This document shows positions 38,801 to 49,288 of a stretch of DNA of 64,000 nt, in pieces; position 1 is the first letter of the stretch, and every line of letters starts with the position of its first letter. Under the pieces are notes generated by a model. That model ran no database searches. It was not told the DNA's origin and saw only the letters and a program-made list of their open reading frames with translations. This DNA is from Anaeramoeba flamelloides (lineage: Eukaryota; Metamonada; Anaeramoebidae): assembly GCA_027625915.1 (NCBI GenBank), contig JANTQA010000030.1, forward strand, positions 3,968,001 to 4,032,000, read 5' to 3'. The translations under genes and the position numbers were made by a program.

Positions 38801-40437
38801 GTGAAATTTTGAATTTTAGTTTAGATCTTGTAGCAAAATGTGAGATTGTTGTTTTTTTTTTTTTTAATTTAACCATGATCCTCTTACTGAAAATGACAAA
38901 ATAAGAAATTACTTTTGAAATGAATAAGCGTTTTATTGAAGATATTGGATTATCATGGTTATTATTAAAGATGTATTTATTTTATTTTGGTCAATTCCCT
39001 AATGTGGATAATCTTATTATGATTTTTTTCTTTTTGAGTTAGAATCTTTATGAAAAAATATAAAATTTAAAAAGTTATGAATTTTACAATAATTGAATCT
39101 ATTTCAAAATTACCATAAAAAAAAAAAAAAAAAAATGTTGGTAATAGTTCGTTTTTTAATTATTGGGTTTTGTTATTCATTTTGAATAATTAAAAAAATA
39201 TTTATAATTTTTCCAAGAGTAAACATTATTCTGAAATTTTTTTTCGATGGATCTTGGCGTTAATTGAAAAAATAATTGAACAAGATTTTAATTTATTTTT
39301 TAAACAGTTTTAAAAATATCTTGGGAAAGTTAATACTTTTAGATTTATTTATTTCTTTTGATTTTGGAATTTTTTTATGGAAAGAGGAATTAAAATCGGA
39401 TATGAATAAATCTATTAATTTTTAAAAAGAGATTTTAAGAAATGGTATAACTTAAAGAGTTCAATAGATATTGTTTTGAAAAATGAAGATTTGCAAAAAA
39501 AATAAGGTGTTTTTTCCTCATTTAGGAGTAAATTGGCTACTGGAGTGGATTTTCTTCAGACTTGAGAAGTGAATTACTCTCTAAAAATAATAGTGTAAAA
39601 AAAATCAAAGAAATGAGGGTTAAGATTACAAAAGAGTTTCGAAATTTGAAATCTTGTGTTTACAAAAAATCAAATTTTTGTTGTTTTATTGCCAAATGCC
39701 AAAATTACTTCATTTTGAACCAAATTGTTTTATTTTTTTTTTACTGGTATTTGAATTATAAATGTGAAAAATTTTCACTTCAGTTACCATATTTTTTTTT
39801 TATAAATTGAGTTCTCAAAGAAGTGGGTTGGGGTTTGTGGTTCTATTTTAAAAAGGAAATTGAAAATGAAATAGAAAATTCTTTCCCGTTTTTAATTCAA
39901 ATACCAGTTGTAAAAATTGATACAATATGATGAGTTAAATGTGTAACTGTTCTCGAATCGCTGTACATTTCTTATGTAATGGTGTTGTTCTCTTTTTTTG
40001 GTTTAAATAGACGGATTTAATAGAAATGAATAAAAATCTAAGCGATCTCAAAAAGCGCCCAAATAGGTACACTTTGAAACTAGGGTGTTTGTATTCTTAA
40101 CGTTAATCCATTGATTTAAACTTGAATTTTGCTGTCAACACTTCTGGCATTTTTCAGAAATTATCATTGTTTTTTATTTTTGTTTTTTTAGAAACACAAA
40201 GTACACCACACTCTGATTTGGTTTGTTTTGTTTTGGACTGGGTTTTATTCACTCAATACTAAACATAAAAAACAATTGTTAGTTTCAAAAAGAAAATTTT
40301 CATCATAAAGTGGACATATAAAATTCAAATGTCTGTCAGGAAAATTGAATGTTTAAAGAATGGTAGGGCTAATTTTAAAATTATGGTGGGTTTCAAAATA
40401 TATCCAAAAATTGAATGGAAGATAGAACCAGTCAAAT

Positions 40438-40478
<41 letters not shown>

Positions 40479-41158
40479 ACAATCCAAAGCCTAACAAAGT
40501 ATTATCGCTTTTTTGAATAAAAGAATTCCAAGAGAAGCCAGACCAAATTTTAATCACATTTTTATGGACAATTTGTGGTTGAGCAAAATTAAAACGTTCG
40601 CCTGTGCCTAATTCACCATGTCTATTCAAAAAAAATTTAAAGTTTGAAAAAAAATATAAAAAATAAATTATTGAAAAAATGACTTTATTCAAGAGAGAAT
40701 TTTTACATATTATTGCCAAACCCATATAATATATTATCGAGTGTTAAACATAAGGAATGAAAGTTCCCACAAACAATTGATTTGAAATTGATATTTTTAA
40801 CATTCTCAATTAATGTTGGGGTGGATTTATCACCTGTTCTGCCATGGCCAATACAACCAGTTTGAGAATCTGTGTCCCAAGAATATATCTTGAATTCCTT
40901 TGACAAAGCAATAAAATGAGAATAGCCACATGCAATTGAAACAAATTTGTGTTCATTAAACTCCAATTGATCATTTGACTTAAGATCTATTTGAAGTATT
41001 GTTCCATTTTCTTTTAAGAAACATATTTTCGTATGACTGCTTACAATTTGCTTTATTTTTGCCTTGTTAATATTCTTTACTTGAGAAGGGTTTGTTGTTA
41101 TCTTTTTATTCTCCTGGCCAAAAAATCCTTTTGTTTTTCCAAAGACTAACAAATCCAT
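35877..41158 (-). CDS. RCC1-repeat / double BTB (POZ) domain protein (3 exons)
   Basis: Minus-strand exons 41158-40707, 40621-40481 and 36987-35877 join in phase into 567 residues. The N-terminal 330 or so residues form degenerate RCC1 blades; the clearest are HSLCLTLDNILYGFGNN joined to IHGELGTGERF, and TLLGFG joined to NGGGSLGIG, both reconstituted exactly at exon junctions, which supports the splice sites. Two BTB/POZ-like segments follow: a degenerate one starting near KEFTDIKI (about residue 345) and a typical one with KIKVHKIILIARSNMFRDLF (near residue 480). RCC1/BTB proteins are usually substrate adaptors for cullin-3 ubiquitin ligases or chromatin/GTPase-linked propellers; which applies here is unknown. 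Intron 1 is 85 bp; intron 2 is 3.5 kb and contains a family-A element. I chose ATG 41158 (MDLLVFGKTKG) because upstream residues in frame look like untranslated T-rich DNA. An expanded family in amoeboid protists. Confidence 0.85.
37158..37184. repeat. TA microsatellite in RCC1/BTB intron 2
   Basis: Perfect TA run just inside the long intron; a short TG run lies at about 37545-37560. Confidence 0.9.
38150..38290 (-). repeat. family-J short repeat in RCC1/BTB intron 2
   Basis: Reverse complement of the 19665-19800 segment, sharing GTCTTTGAATTGGAAGTTAC. It sits 27 bp left of a family-A copy. Confidence 0.6.
38317..38821 (+). mobile_element. family-A element in RCC1/BTB intron 2
   Basis: The cleanest inverted-repeat ends of the family: left ACTAAAATTCAATTTTAAG, right AAAATTTTGAATTTTAGT. 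Interior as in the other copies (AGAGAGCAAAACAAAAAA, AAATGGTTAGAGGACATCAA). Confidence 0.75.
39544..40066 (+). other. exon-like coding fragments inside the RCC1/BTB intron, opposite strand
   Basis: Two coding-like patches lie on the plus strand. One, about 39544-39730, reads SGFSSDLRSELLSKNNSVKK and continues basic and helical. The other, 40011-40066, is bounded by AAATAG and GGTACA and reads TDLIEMNKNLSDLKKRPN. The second ends in phase 2, which is compatible with the separate patch at 41829-41937. They may be exons of an antisense gene interleaved with RCC1/BTB, or chance. Confidence 0.2.
40442..40475. repeat. poly(A) run of about 34
   Basis: Homopolymer directly next to the exon 2 donor of the RCC1/BTB gene (the run reads as poly(T) on the coding strand, starting 5 bases into the intron). 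Confidence 0.9.
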
Positions 41159-41828
41159 AAAAAAAGCTGATCCAAAGAAAACAAAGAAAAAAAAAATAAT
41201 CCAAATTACCAACAATTCCAACAATGGGTACTTCAAAGTATGAGGAAAAAAAATAAAGAGTTTACAGATTGGTGTCTCTAATTGATTTAAAGTTTAATTT
41301 CGGGAATTGCAATTTGTGCATTGTGAATATTTTTTTTAAATTGTTATCCTTCCAAATTTATTTTGAATAAGAAAATTTTATTTGATGTGGTACATTGTTT
41401 TTTATTTTATTAAAGTTAGTAGCTACTCTTTGATCTTTTTTACTTATTTGACAAGCCTAAAAAATAATCAAAAAGAAAAAGAAATAAAAAAAAGCTTTTT
41501 TTAAAAAATTAATCCAATATTTTTCCGATTTGAGAACTTGTGTTTAATTTTTTTGTTATTTTTATATTTTTTAATTGATAAAAACACTAAGTTTTGAAAA
41601 AGAACAAAAAAAGAAGTCGAGTACATCTAAACGATCACGAATTTGTATTTTACTTGGTTATTTGCCAATTTAAAACAACAACCCTTCTTCTTTAACTCTT
41701 TTTTTGAATATTTAATTGATAAAAAACTATAAATTAGAAAAAAAAAAAAGAGAATTTAATAAAGTGTTCGGGAAATTAAATGAAAATTTTTGATTTCTTT
41801 GTCTTTGGGGTGAGTAATTTTATTTCAG

Positions 41829-41937
41829 AGAATTGATAGATTTTAGCTGGAGTAAAAATGTGGATTTAAAAGAAGAGAAAGAGGATCTCAAAAAGAAAAT
41901 CAATAAACTTGAGAAAATTTGGAAATTTCATCTTTAG
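41829..41937 (+). other. terminal-exon-like fragment, coiled-coil, unidentified
   Basis: Preceded by ATTTCAG, open for 35 codons (ELIDFSWSKNVDLKEEKEDL..., strongly charged heptad-like), ending in TAG. It has the composition of real coding sequence. In phase with the 40011-40066 fragment if spliced across 1.76 kb, which would span the first two RCC1/BTB exons on the other strand. No family recognised. Confidence 0.25.
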
Positions 41938-42627
41938 ACAATTAAAAAAAGGTAAAATTAACAAAGTAATATCTGAATTGGATTAATTTATCAGATTAAT
42001 ATTAAGAAGAAAAATAAAATTTTCAAAGAAAAAACAAAGGTTTTTTTCAAGATTTATAATCAAAAGGTGACATTGGAATTTCTAATTGAACAGTAACCCC
42101 ACGGAAAAGGTTTTTATAAGAATTCTTACTATTTTTTGATTGTTTTTTACTTAAAAAATACTTATAAATCGAATAAAAAATAAACACACAAATAAATAAT
42201 GATAAAAATACATTTTCATGTCACAAATTGAGGTTTATTAGTCCAAAATAAAAAGAAAGTGTTGTTGTAGCGAAAGTTATTATCAACTCCATTTTCAAAT
42301 TTTGATATTCAAGAACTTATTATACTAAAATAATGTTATTATATTTATTATTATTTCGTTTTGTTGTTCCAAACTTCTAGGGCGAAAAGCAATTATTTCG
42401 ATGAACACCAAAATAAGTATGTACTTACAAAATTAAAATTAAAACTAAAACAGTAAAAAGAGTTTCTAAAAAATACTCGATGGAAATTAGAAATGGTCAT
42501 AGTTTTTTGAACTTTATTGATAAAATTAAAGGTTTCTTCAACAACTTCAATTGTGAATACATGTTAAAGATCAACAGCAGTAAAATTTCATTTAGATTTG
42601 TTTAAAGAATCCTTTAATTTCAAAAAA

Positions 42628-43491
42628 ATGAATCATTTTTTTAAAGTTATTATGGATCAATCTTTAAAGTCCGAAGCTAAAAAATCACTTCTTCAATTGT
42701 TACCAATCATTAATTTGAAGTCTACCTCTCTTGATCAGTTAATCGGAATTTTAGAGGGACAACTTCGGGTTGAAAAAAACTCCTTTTTGAAGCATAAAGC
42801 AGAGTTACAGCAATTATTTATTGAATGTATTTCTTTAATTCAATCAAAACAACTAAACGAGCAACCAAAACAACAACCACCACAACCACAACCACAACAA
42901 AGACAACAACCAGAACAAAAAATTAACCAAAACAATAATAAAATCACAAAAGAACAAACCCAAGAAAAAGAACAAAAGAAAGAGACAAAAGCAAAAGAAA
43001 ATAAGATAAATAAAAACAAAAAGAACAAAAAAGCATCACTAAACAGTTTTGAATTTAAAGAAAATGATTTATTTGAAAACAGTGACCATTCAACAAAATT
43101 AAGTAAACCAAACCCAATAATTAAGAAACAATTTCAAAATAAAAAGCCAGAACAACAAAAAGAAAAAGAAAAAGAGAAACAACAAGAAAAAGAAAAAGAA
43201 AAAGAAAAAGAAAAAGAAAAAATAAAAAAGTACCAACAACCCAACGAAGATATAGCAACACAAAAAATGCGCCAGGCAATACCAGGATTTATTGCCTGTC
43301 TTGGCAATAGTTGTATGGTCACGGAAAATGTATTTCGTAATGTTAAATATGTACATATTAGAAAATATTTTTTGAAAAATGGAGAATGGAGGCCAACAAA
43401 AAAAGGGATCTCATTTACCAAACAACAATGGAATGAGTTTAATTCTGTAATTCCACAAGTTCAAAATACCATCAAAACTAAATTTAAATAA
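42628..43491 (+). CDS. KELP-like DEK_C + PC4/Sub1 transcriptional coactivator
   Basis: Intronless 287-residue protein. Residues about 15-65 (SLLQLLPIINLKSTSLDQLI and onwards) form three helices like the DEK C-terminal DNA-binding domain. A long Gln/Pro then Lys/Glu/Gln low-complexity linker follows (about 75-210), including a KE repeat that is one of the purest simple tracts here. Residues about 230-285 are a PC4/Sub1 domain: VTENVFRNVKYVHIRKYF, then GEWRPTKKGISFTKQQWNEF. The conserved GxxxPxxKGIS core and aromatic residues that hold single-stranded DNA are present. PC4 proteins bind melted DNA at promoters and aid RNA polymerase II; the DEK_C + PC4 order is that of plant KELP. The first ATG is used; the ATG at 42652 (MDQSLKSEAKK) is an equally good start. 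Confidence 0.88.
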   Translation: MNHFFKVIMDQSLKSEAKKSLLQLLPIINLKSTSLDQLIGILEGQLRVEKNSFLKHKAELQQLFIECISLIQSKQLNEQPKQQPPQPQPQQRQQPEQKINQNNNKITKEQTQEKEQKKETKAKENKINKNKKNKKASLNSFEFKENDLFENSDHSTKLSKPNPIIKKQFQNKKPEQQKEKEKEKQQEKEKEKEKEKEKIKKYQQPNEDIATQKMRQAIPGFIACLGNSCMVTENVFRNVKYVHIRKYFLKNGEWRPTKKGISFTKQQWNEFNSVIPQVQNTIKTKFK

Positions 43492-43784
43492 ATATTTTTC
43501 TGATCTTTGTTGAACAAATTTAAATTTATTCACAAAGGAATTCATCTATCTTAAATATCATGTTTAATAAAAGAAGGTATAAAAACAAAACAAAAAAAAA
43601 AAAAACAAGAAAAATTAGGTGGTGGATTTTTTTAAAGATGTGAAAAGTCAATAAACAATTCACCATTTATTCAACCTTAAAGATCAGTTAATAAAAACAG
43701 AATTATTATCTGCAAATTGTTTTATTGTTTTATTTTTTTTTAAAGGGCAAGAGCTATTTTTCAAAATTGAAAAACTAAAAGTAA

Positions 43785-44066
43785 CGTACAGCCTTTTTCA
43801 GAATTACAACTTCAAAAAAGTTTTCCATTTTAATAAAGTGACTAACATTCTTTAAATATGAGGTAGAGATTATTGTGGAAAGAAAAGCACATTTTTTTAA
43901 ACAAATTTTTCACTTTATTAAAATAGTTTACCTTAAAAAAGTTTTAATTCTGACATAATCACAAAAATAAGAAATTACTCGCCTTTTTAAACCCTTTTGA
44001 AAGTTTTCTATTTTAATTAAGTGACGGTTCAACCTTTGAATATGAGGCATAAGCTGGTGCCTATAG
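43785..44066 (+). repeat. two direct repeats of about 90 bp
   Basis: 43785-43880 and 43978-44066 share the order GCCTTTTT, GAAAGTTTTCTATTTTAATT, AAGTGAC, then CTTTGAATATGAGG. They lie about 195 bp apart, start to start, just before the inverted-repeat elements. Confidence 0.55.
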
Positions 44067-44131
44067 AAAAATATAATTTTTTTAAATAAAATCCACAAAA
44101 TCTTAAAACAAAAAAAGTTAAAAAAGTCTTA

Positions 44132-44565
44132 CTGTTGTGGAAAAAAAGTGAAACTGGAAAAAAAGTGAAACACGGTTTTTAATTGGGAACCTTACTGAAA
44201 ATGAAAAGTAAAACCAATAAAAAGAAGAAACCAATTAACTTCAAATAATAACCCATTATATTATTTTCAATCAACCCAACAAATACAATTTAAATCTATT
44301 GATTTATCGAAATTGTGGCTGTGGTTTTGGAGATCTCAAAAATAGTCAATTTTTGGAGCAAATTTTTAATAATGTATCCATCAAAGAAAAGCTCATACCA
44401 AAAGATAGCATTAAAAAAACTGTTATGGTGGCGAATACTTCATTTTGTCTTTATTTATTTATTTATTCTTTTTTTCATTGGTTTTACTTTGAATTTTCAG
44501 TAATGTTCCCAATTAAAAACCGTGTTGATCTTTTTTTCCATGTTTCACCTTTTTTCAACAATGGT
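44132..44565. mobile_element. family-D long-inverted-repeat element, copy 1
   Basis: Ends are inverted copies for about 90 bp: left CTGTTGTGGAAAAAAAGTGA through CGGTTTTTAATTGGGAAC, right the inverse (GTTCCCAATTAAAAACCG through TTTCACCTTTTTTCAACA). TA precedes it (44130-44131). The interior (44230-44470) carries an open frame that copy 2 does not preserve, so it is non-autonomous. Copy 2 lies at 54697-55132. Confidence 0.8.
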
Positions 44566-44568
44566 TAC

Positions 44569-45024
44569 TGTTGAGTGAAAAATGTTGGAAACAGAAAAAT
44601 GGTTGGACACGATTTTTAATTGTGAACATTAGTAAAATTGAAAATCAAACCCTATTGATAACTAGGCGGCTTTTATATAAATCCAGGTTTAAAGGTGTTA
44701 CAAGCTCATTAATCTGTGGCGTGTATAGAAAACTAATTTGAATGGTTGATAACTAACGTAGATCATGCTATTTTAACAAAAATCTAAGTTTTAGTAAAAT
44801 TTACTATTAATTCTGGAAATGATAATTTTTAAACTTGCTTTAGATTATAATAGATAATTTTTTGAAAAAGTAGAATTACATTAATCCGTATTCTAATAAG
44901 TAGATTATTGTTATTTTCTTTAGTTATTTCACAAACCTAAGAAATTAAAAATCATTTTTAGTAACCTTTCCAATCAAAATGGTGTCCAACTATTTTTGTG
45001 TGTCCAGCATTTTTATCTCAACAG
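44569..45024. mobile_element. family-E inverted-repeat element, adjacent to and related to family D
   Basis: Left end CTGTTGAGTGAAAAATG... through GGTTGGACACGATTTTTAAT; right end is the inverse (ATGGTGTCCAAC... through ATCTCAACAG), flanked by TA-type bases (TTA) on each side. The terminal layout matches family D, with GTTGGACAC in place of GTGAAACAC. It begins within 3 bp of the end of the family-D copy. Confidence 0.7.
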
Positions 45025-46199
45025 TTAATTCTAGCAAACCAAAAAAAAAAAAAAAATTCACCCATTTTTTATGATGGCTGTAACACAATTCAGAATTTAT
45101 TTTTATTTATTAGTTAAATTAACCAACATTTAGATTCTAAAAATCGACAATTCTGCAAGATCAAAAAATTTTCAAATAACAAATTTTATTATGGGAAATG
45201 TTTCGAAAAAAGCTAATTTTAAATTTATCATTCTCAAAAAAAGGTGTTAACTCTGTAAAATTGATTTTAATTCTAAAAAGGAATATTATTAAAATAGTTT
45301 TTACTGATTTTTTAACTGATCACAGATGATGCCTGGAATTGAACTTATATAAAACCACAATCTATGTGAGTTTCTGAACCCCTTGAGTCAATTTTCAATG
45401 ATTAGAAAAACCAGATCAACTAAAAAATAAAAAATAGTTAATTTTATTAAAGGTTACCATGAAAATTCAAATTTTTAAAATCGAAAAGACTTACATTTCC
45501 TTTCATTTGATGTTTTTATTTTCTGTTTCAATTATAAAAAGTAATTGTCGACTTCAAATTACGCACTGTTAATTGCTAACTTTTTTTTTTTTTGCTGTAT
45601 CATATTTCCCCAGAATTTACCCAAACAGAATTTAATTTACATATTACACATTGGAAAGACTTTGCTATGTACCCCCCTTTTTTTTTTTTTTAATTTTTTT
45701 CCTTTTTATTGTTATAGGTGTTCTATTAATATTCAACTTTTCTCAAGATCTAATTTTTTTTTTTTTTACTGAATTTTAATCTTAAAAAATAAATTAAATT
45801 ACAAATCGAAAAGATTTTTTTTTTGTTTGTTTTTAGAAATAACCACTTTTAAAATAGGCAGTAACAACTAAAAAAAAATAGATTATGTATTGATATACAA
45901 ATAACTTAATTCCCAAACTATTTGGTTTGGATTATTTCTCCATTTCATAATTATTTGAAATATAATTATTGCATTTGTACCACTTTGAGAATTAATTATT
46001 ATTATAATTTTTAAAAAAAGCAATTAATTCAACGTTGGGGATAACCATATGAGGAATACTTATCAAATAAATAGATTTTTATCAAAAAAAAAAAAAAAAA
46101 GAGTATTTACAAATATCAAAATATCAATTTTGTATATTTATTTAAAAGTGAAATTAGAACAAAACCAGATATTAAGAAATCATTCAAATTCTAATTAAA

Positions 46200-46900
46200 A
46201 AAAAAAAAAACAATCTAACTATTTCTAAAAATGTAGAAACTAAATTATTCCCAATAAATATAATTGTGAATTTGTGGATATCTTTTCTGAAGCACAATTT
46301 AATTTAAATAATATTGATATTATAAAAAATCATGAGAACCAGTTATATTATGGGAATGTAACAATCAATACATTCAATATAATCATATGTACATGACTAA
46401 AAATCTTGATATAAATACCAAAGCCACACCATAAAAAATTAACAGATATATACTATAGGTTTTGATGATATCTATGGTTAAGTCACAATAAATTTACAAA
46501 AATCTTGATTATTTTTTACAAATGGCGATATTTTTGAAAATGGTGATATTCAATATAATCGCTATAATATAACAAACCAACATATTCCATCAAATTGCGA
46601 TCATTATTAAAAAAAGTGATAAATGTCGAAAATCACAATTAACTCGTAATTACAACATAATACTTGATGATTTAGGCCTAATTCAGTAATATTTTTACAA
46701 AGAAAAATTTTTTTATCAAAAAACAGATTATTTGATTAAAAATTATACTTTTAAAAAACAAAAAAAAAGATATTAGATTCAGTCAAGGATAAGATCCAAA
46801 AGTTGTATCTTCTAAGATTTGGCTGGCATACCTATCAATCCTTTGAGATCAACAAAAATAATACCTTAAGATAAATAACTATTTTCTCAATTAAAACTGG
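46200..46900 (+). pseudogene. possible decayed coding region, unidentified
   Basis: One frame is open over about 46230-46390 (reads NKYNCEFVDIFSEAQFNLNN...) and other frames open in turn afterwards, with less homopolymer than neighbours. The composition is coding-like but the reading frame breaks repeatedly and I recognise no domain. Could be a transposon relic. Confidence 0.2.
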
Positions 46901-48633
46901 TGTTGTAAATTGGGTTGGATAAAAGGACTTTTAAAGCAATCAACCCATGATCATGTTCTTTAAAGAATGTGTTATTTTGTTAAAAAAGTTTCATCATATC
47001 AATCAAGTCAAAATCTATTGATAAATTTTCAAATAACTTTTCAATGACGAGCTACCTCATCACCAGTTATTAAGGCTGCTGAGACACTTAATTTCTTCTT
47101 CCAATGACAACTTCCCCAGTGCCAAAAAAAAAAAGAAGTTGTATTCTGATGAAATTAAACAAAATAATACAAGTTTTATAGTTAAGAATGCAAACAACAA
47201 AAAAAAAAAAATTTTTATTAAACAGATCTATTAACAGGAAATTTTCATAAATAAAAGACTTTAAGGCATTTTCAAGTACAAATCCAAATTTTAAACATTT
47301 CCAACATGTAAAAACATAAGTAAAAATATTCATAACAAAGAATTAAGAGGTGCTTTTGTTTCTAGATTTGAATTAGAAATTTTGAAATATTAAACATTAA
47401 TTTTGAAATGATTTAAAAAAGTCGAAAATTATTCTATTTTGTTGCTTTTCAGAAAAATTTTACCATTTTTTTTTTATGAACGAAATTTAAAGTGTATAAA
47501 TCTAACTGGGAATACAATTCTTTTAAGAGTGTTTTTGTAGATTGAATTTCCCTATTTTAACACCAAACTCTGCCTTTAACATATCTTTTTTCTTTTTAAT
47601 AAATATCTATTAATTACAATTTTTTTACAGAATTGAAAAATTACATCCAGAATGTTTACAATTTATTGCTTGGGTTTTAATTTTAGAAAAAAATTACTAG
47701 AAAAACTTATAACTATTTAATTAAAATAAAACTTTTTCTGAAAACTTGTTTTTTCAGAAAAGTCTAAATTGAAAATTTGAAATAAAATCTAATGTAGAAA
47801 ACAATAAACTCTCTGAAGAGGATTGATCTTCCGTTATAAACTTAATTTTCTGAATAAGTTTATAAGTGTATAAGATTATACCTTAATATGAAAGCTTTTC
47901 GATCAACCCTAATCTCTTAAATCTTTCCAAAAAAATTTGTTATTTCCTCAAGAGATTCTGATTACTTTAAGAGTTTATGAGACACTCTCTTCGAAAAGTC
48001 TTTTCCAAAACACTTTTTGAATTCCTCTTTCTTATTGTAATTGAGTTGAATTCATTCAATAAATTTTAGAAATAAAGCCACTTTGATTTGTGTTTATTTT
48101 TTTTTCAAATAAATTTTTGAAAACCCTCTCAAATAAAAAAACCAATATCACTTTTTTTATTTTCAAATTAAATTTAACGTTAAAAATAATCAAGAAATGC
48201 CTTTCTCTGGTTGAAATATTTGTTAAAATCAAGATTTAATTTTTTCAAACAAAAAAAAATTTACAAAGATTCCAAATTCTCGAAAAAGGTTTAAAATTTT
48301 GATAAATTGTTACTTATTTTGTTCTTTTCCCAGAATATAACCAAAAAACTTGCCTAGTTTTCGTTTATTGTGGTTATTTGATTTAAATCAGAAAAAAGAT
48401 CTTTCAAAATCTTTTCGAGTTACCGTTGATAATCCAAAAAATCACAAAAAATTTCTGTAATTTCAAAGACAATTTTGGATAAACAAGAACAATTCAAAGA
48501 ATTTTATCTTTTTAACCGACAAAATTGATATAGAACTATAAAAGTTTATAATATTTAAATTTTATTATTTTTTTTCAAATAAAATTGTTTTTAAGTTCTC
48601 TTTTTTATCTTTAATTATTTATTTTTTCTTTAG

Positions 48634-49288
48634 ATGTTTTATGATCAAACCTACAACCAACAATTTTTAAACCCTAACAGCTTTGTAATCATTATCCTTT
48701 CAAATAAAAATCACAAAAGTATTTGTTTTTGTTTCTTAATGCGAATTTCTGAATCATCCCTTTTTTTTTTTTCTTTTTTTATTATCCAACAAGGTAATTT
48801 ATGAAAGCAACAAAGAAAATCTGCACCCACAATTCAACCACGTGAATAATTATTCTCAATTCTCACCAAATAAGCAGACAAATCCAAAACAAGTTTTTCA
48901 GAATACAACGAAAAGATCTCCAAGATCGACAAGATCACCACTCCGTCAATTAAACAGAAACCAATCACGACACATCTCTCCTTATAAAAGCCCAGGCAAC
49001 TACCAAAAAAAAAAAGAATTAAAAAAACTTTTAAAGTACAAAACAGAAATCTGCAAAAACTATCATGGAGAAGGTTGCTGTTGCTTTTTTGGCCACAAGT
49101 GTAATTACATTCACAACAAAGAAAGCCCCGAGGCGATAGCACTAAGCTCGATACATACTTTGAAAAAAATGGGGATCTATCGTTTAGTAAGGAGATCTAA
49201 ATTGAAAATAAGACTGAGCGTGTTTGAATCTCTCTCCAAAAAACAAAAAGGACAAAAAAATCAAAAAAAACCTTTGAAACAAATTTAA
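48634..49288 (+). CDS. CCCH zinc-finger protein, TIS11/TTP-like (2 exons)
   Basis: Exon 1 48634-48684 (17 codons, starting MFYDQTYNQQF) and exon 2 48794-49288 join in phase over a 109-bp intron with donor GTAATC and acceptor CAACAAG. The protein has 181 residues. An N-terminal polar stretch contains KENLHPQFNH and Ser-Pro/Arg sites typical of kinase targets. One CCCH finger follows: the lead-in KYKTEIC and Cys-x8-Cys-x6-Cys-x3-His (alternatively x9/x5) with spare cysteines (GCCCFFGHKCNYIH). A basic tail includes RLSVFESLSKKQK. The KYKTEIC lead-in is characteristic of the TTP/TIS11 family, whose members bind AU-rich mRNA elements and promote mRNA decay; they normally have two fingers, here only one. 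RNA binding is therefore likely, the decay role an inference. Exon 1 is short and less certain; without it no ATG precedes the finger in frame. Confidence 0.75.

Larger units (their letters stand above)
43492..48633. other. intergenic, transposon-rich stretch
   Basis: Contains paired direct repeats (43785-43880 and 43978-44066), two inverted-repeat elements (44132-44565 and 44569-45024), A-runs (45041-45056, 46085-46100) and a stretch at about 46200-46900 with decayed coding-like composition. A tRNA-like B-box at 45330-45355 was examined and rejected. No gene could be supported. Confidence 0.5.

Noticed and set aside
42840-43421. Three minus-strand frames rich in Phe/Cys/Leu
   Set aside because: They are shadows of the Gln/Lys/Glu-rich linker of the PC4 protein.
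44299-44574. 91-codon plus-strand frame inside the family-D element
   Set aside because: The second copy of the element (54697-55132) does not keep it open, and it runs into the inverted repeat.
45301-45400. tRNA-like B-box (GTTCAATTCC followed by AGGCATC) on the minus strand
   Set aside because: The T-stem does not pair and no complementary acceptor strand or A-box lies at the right distance.
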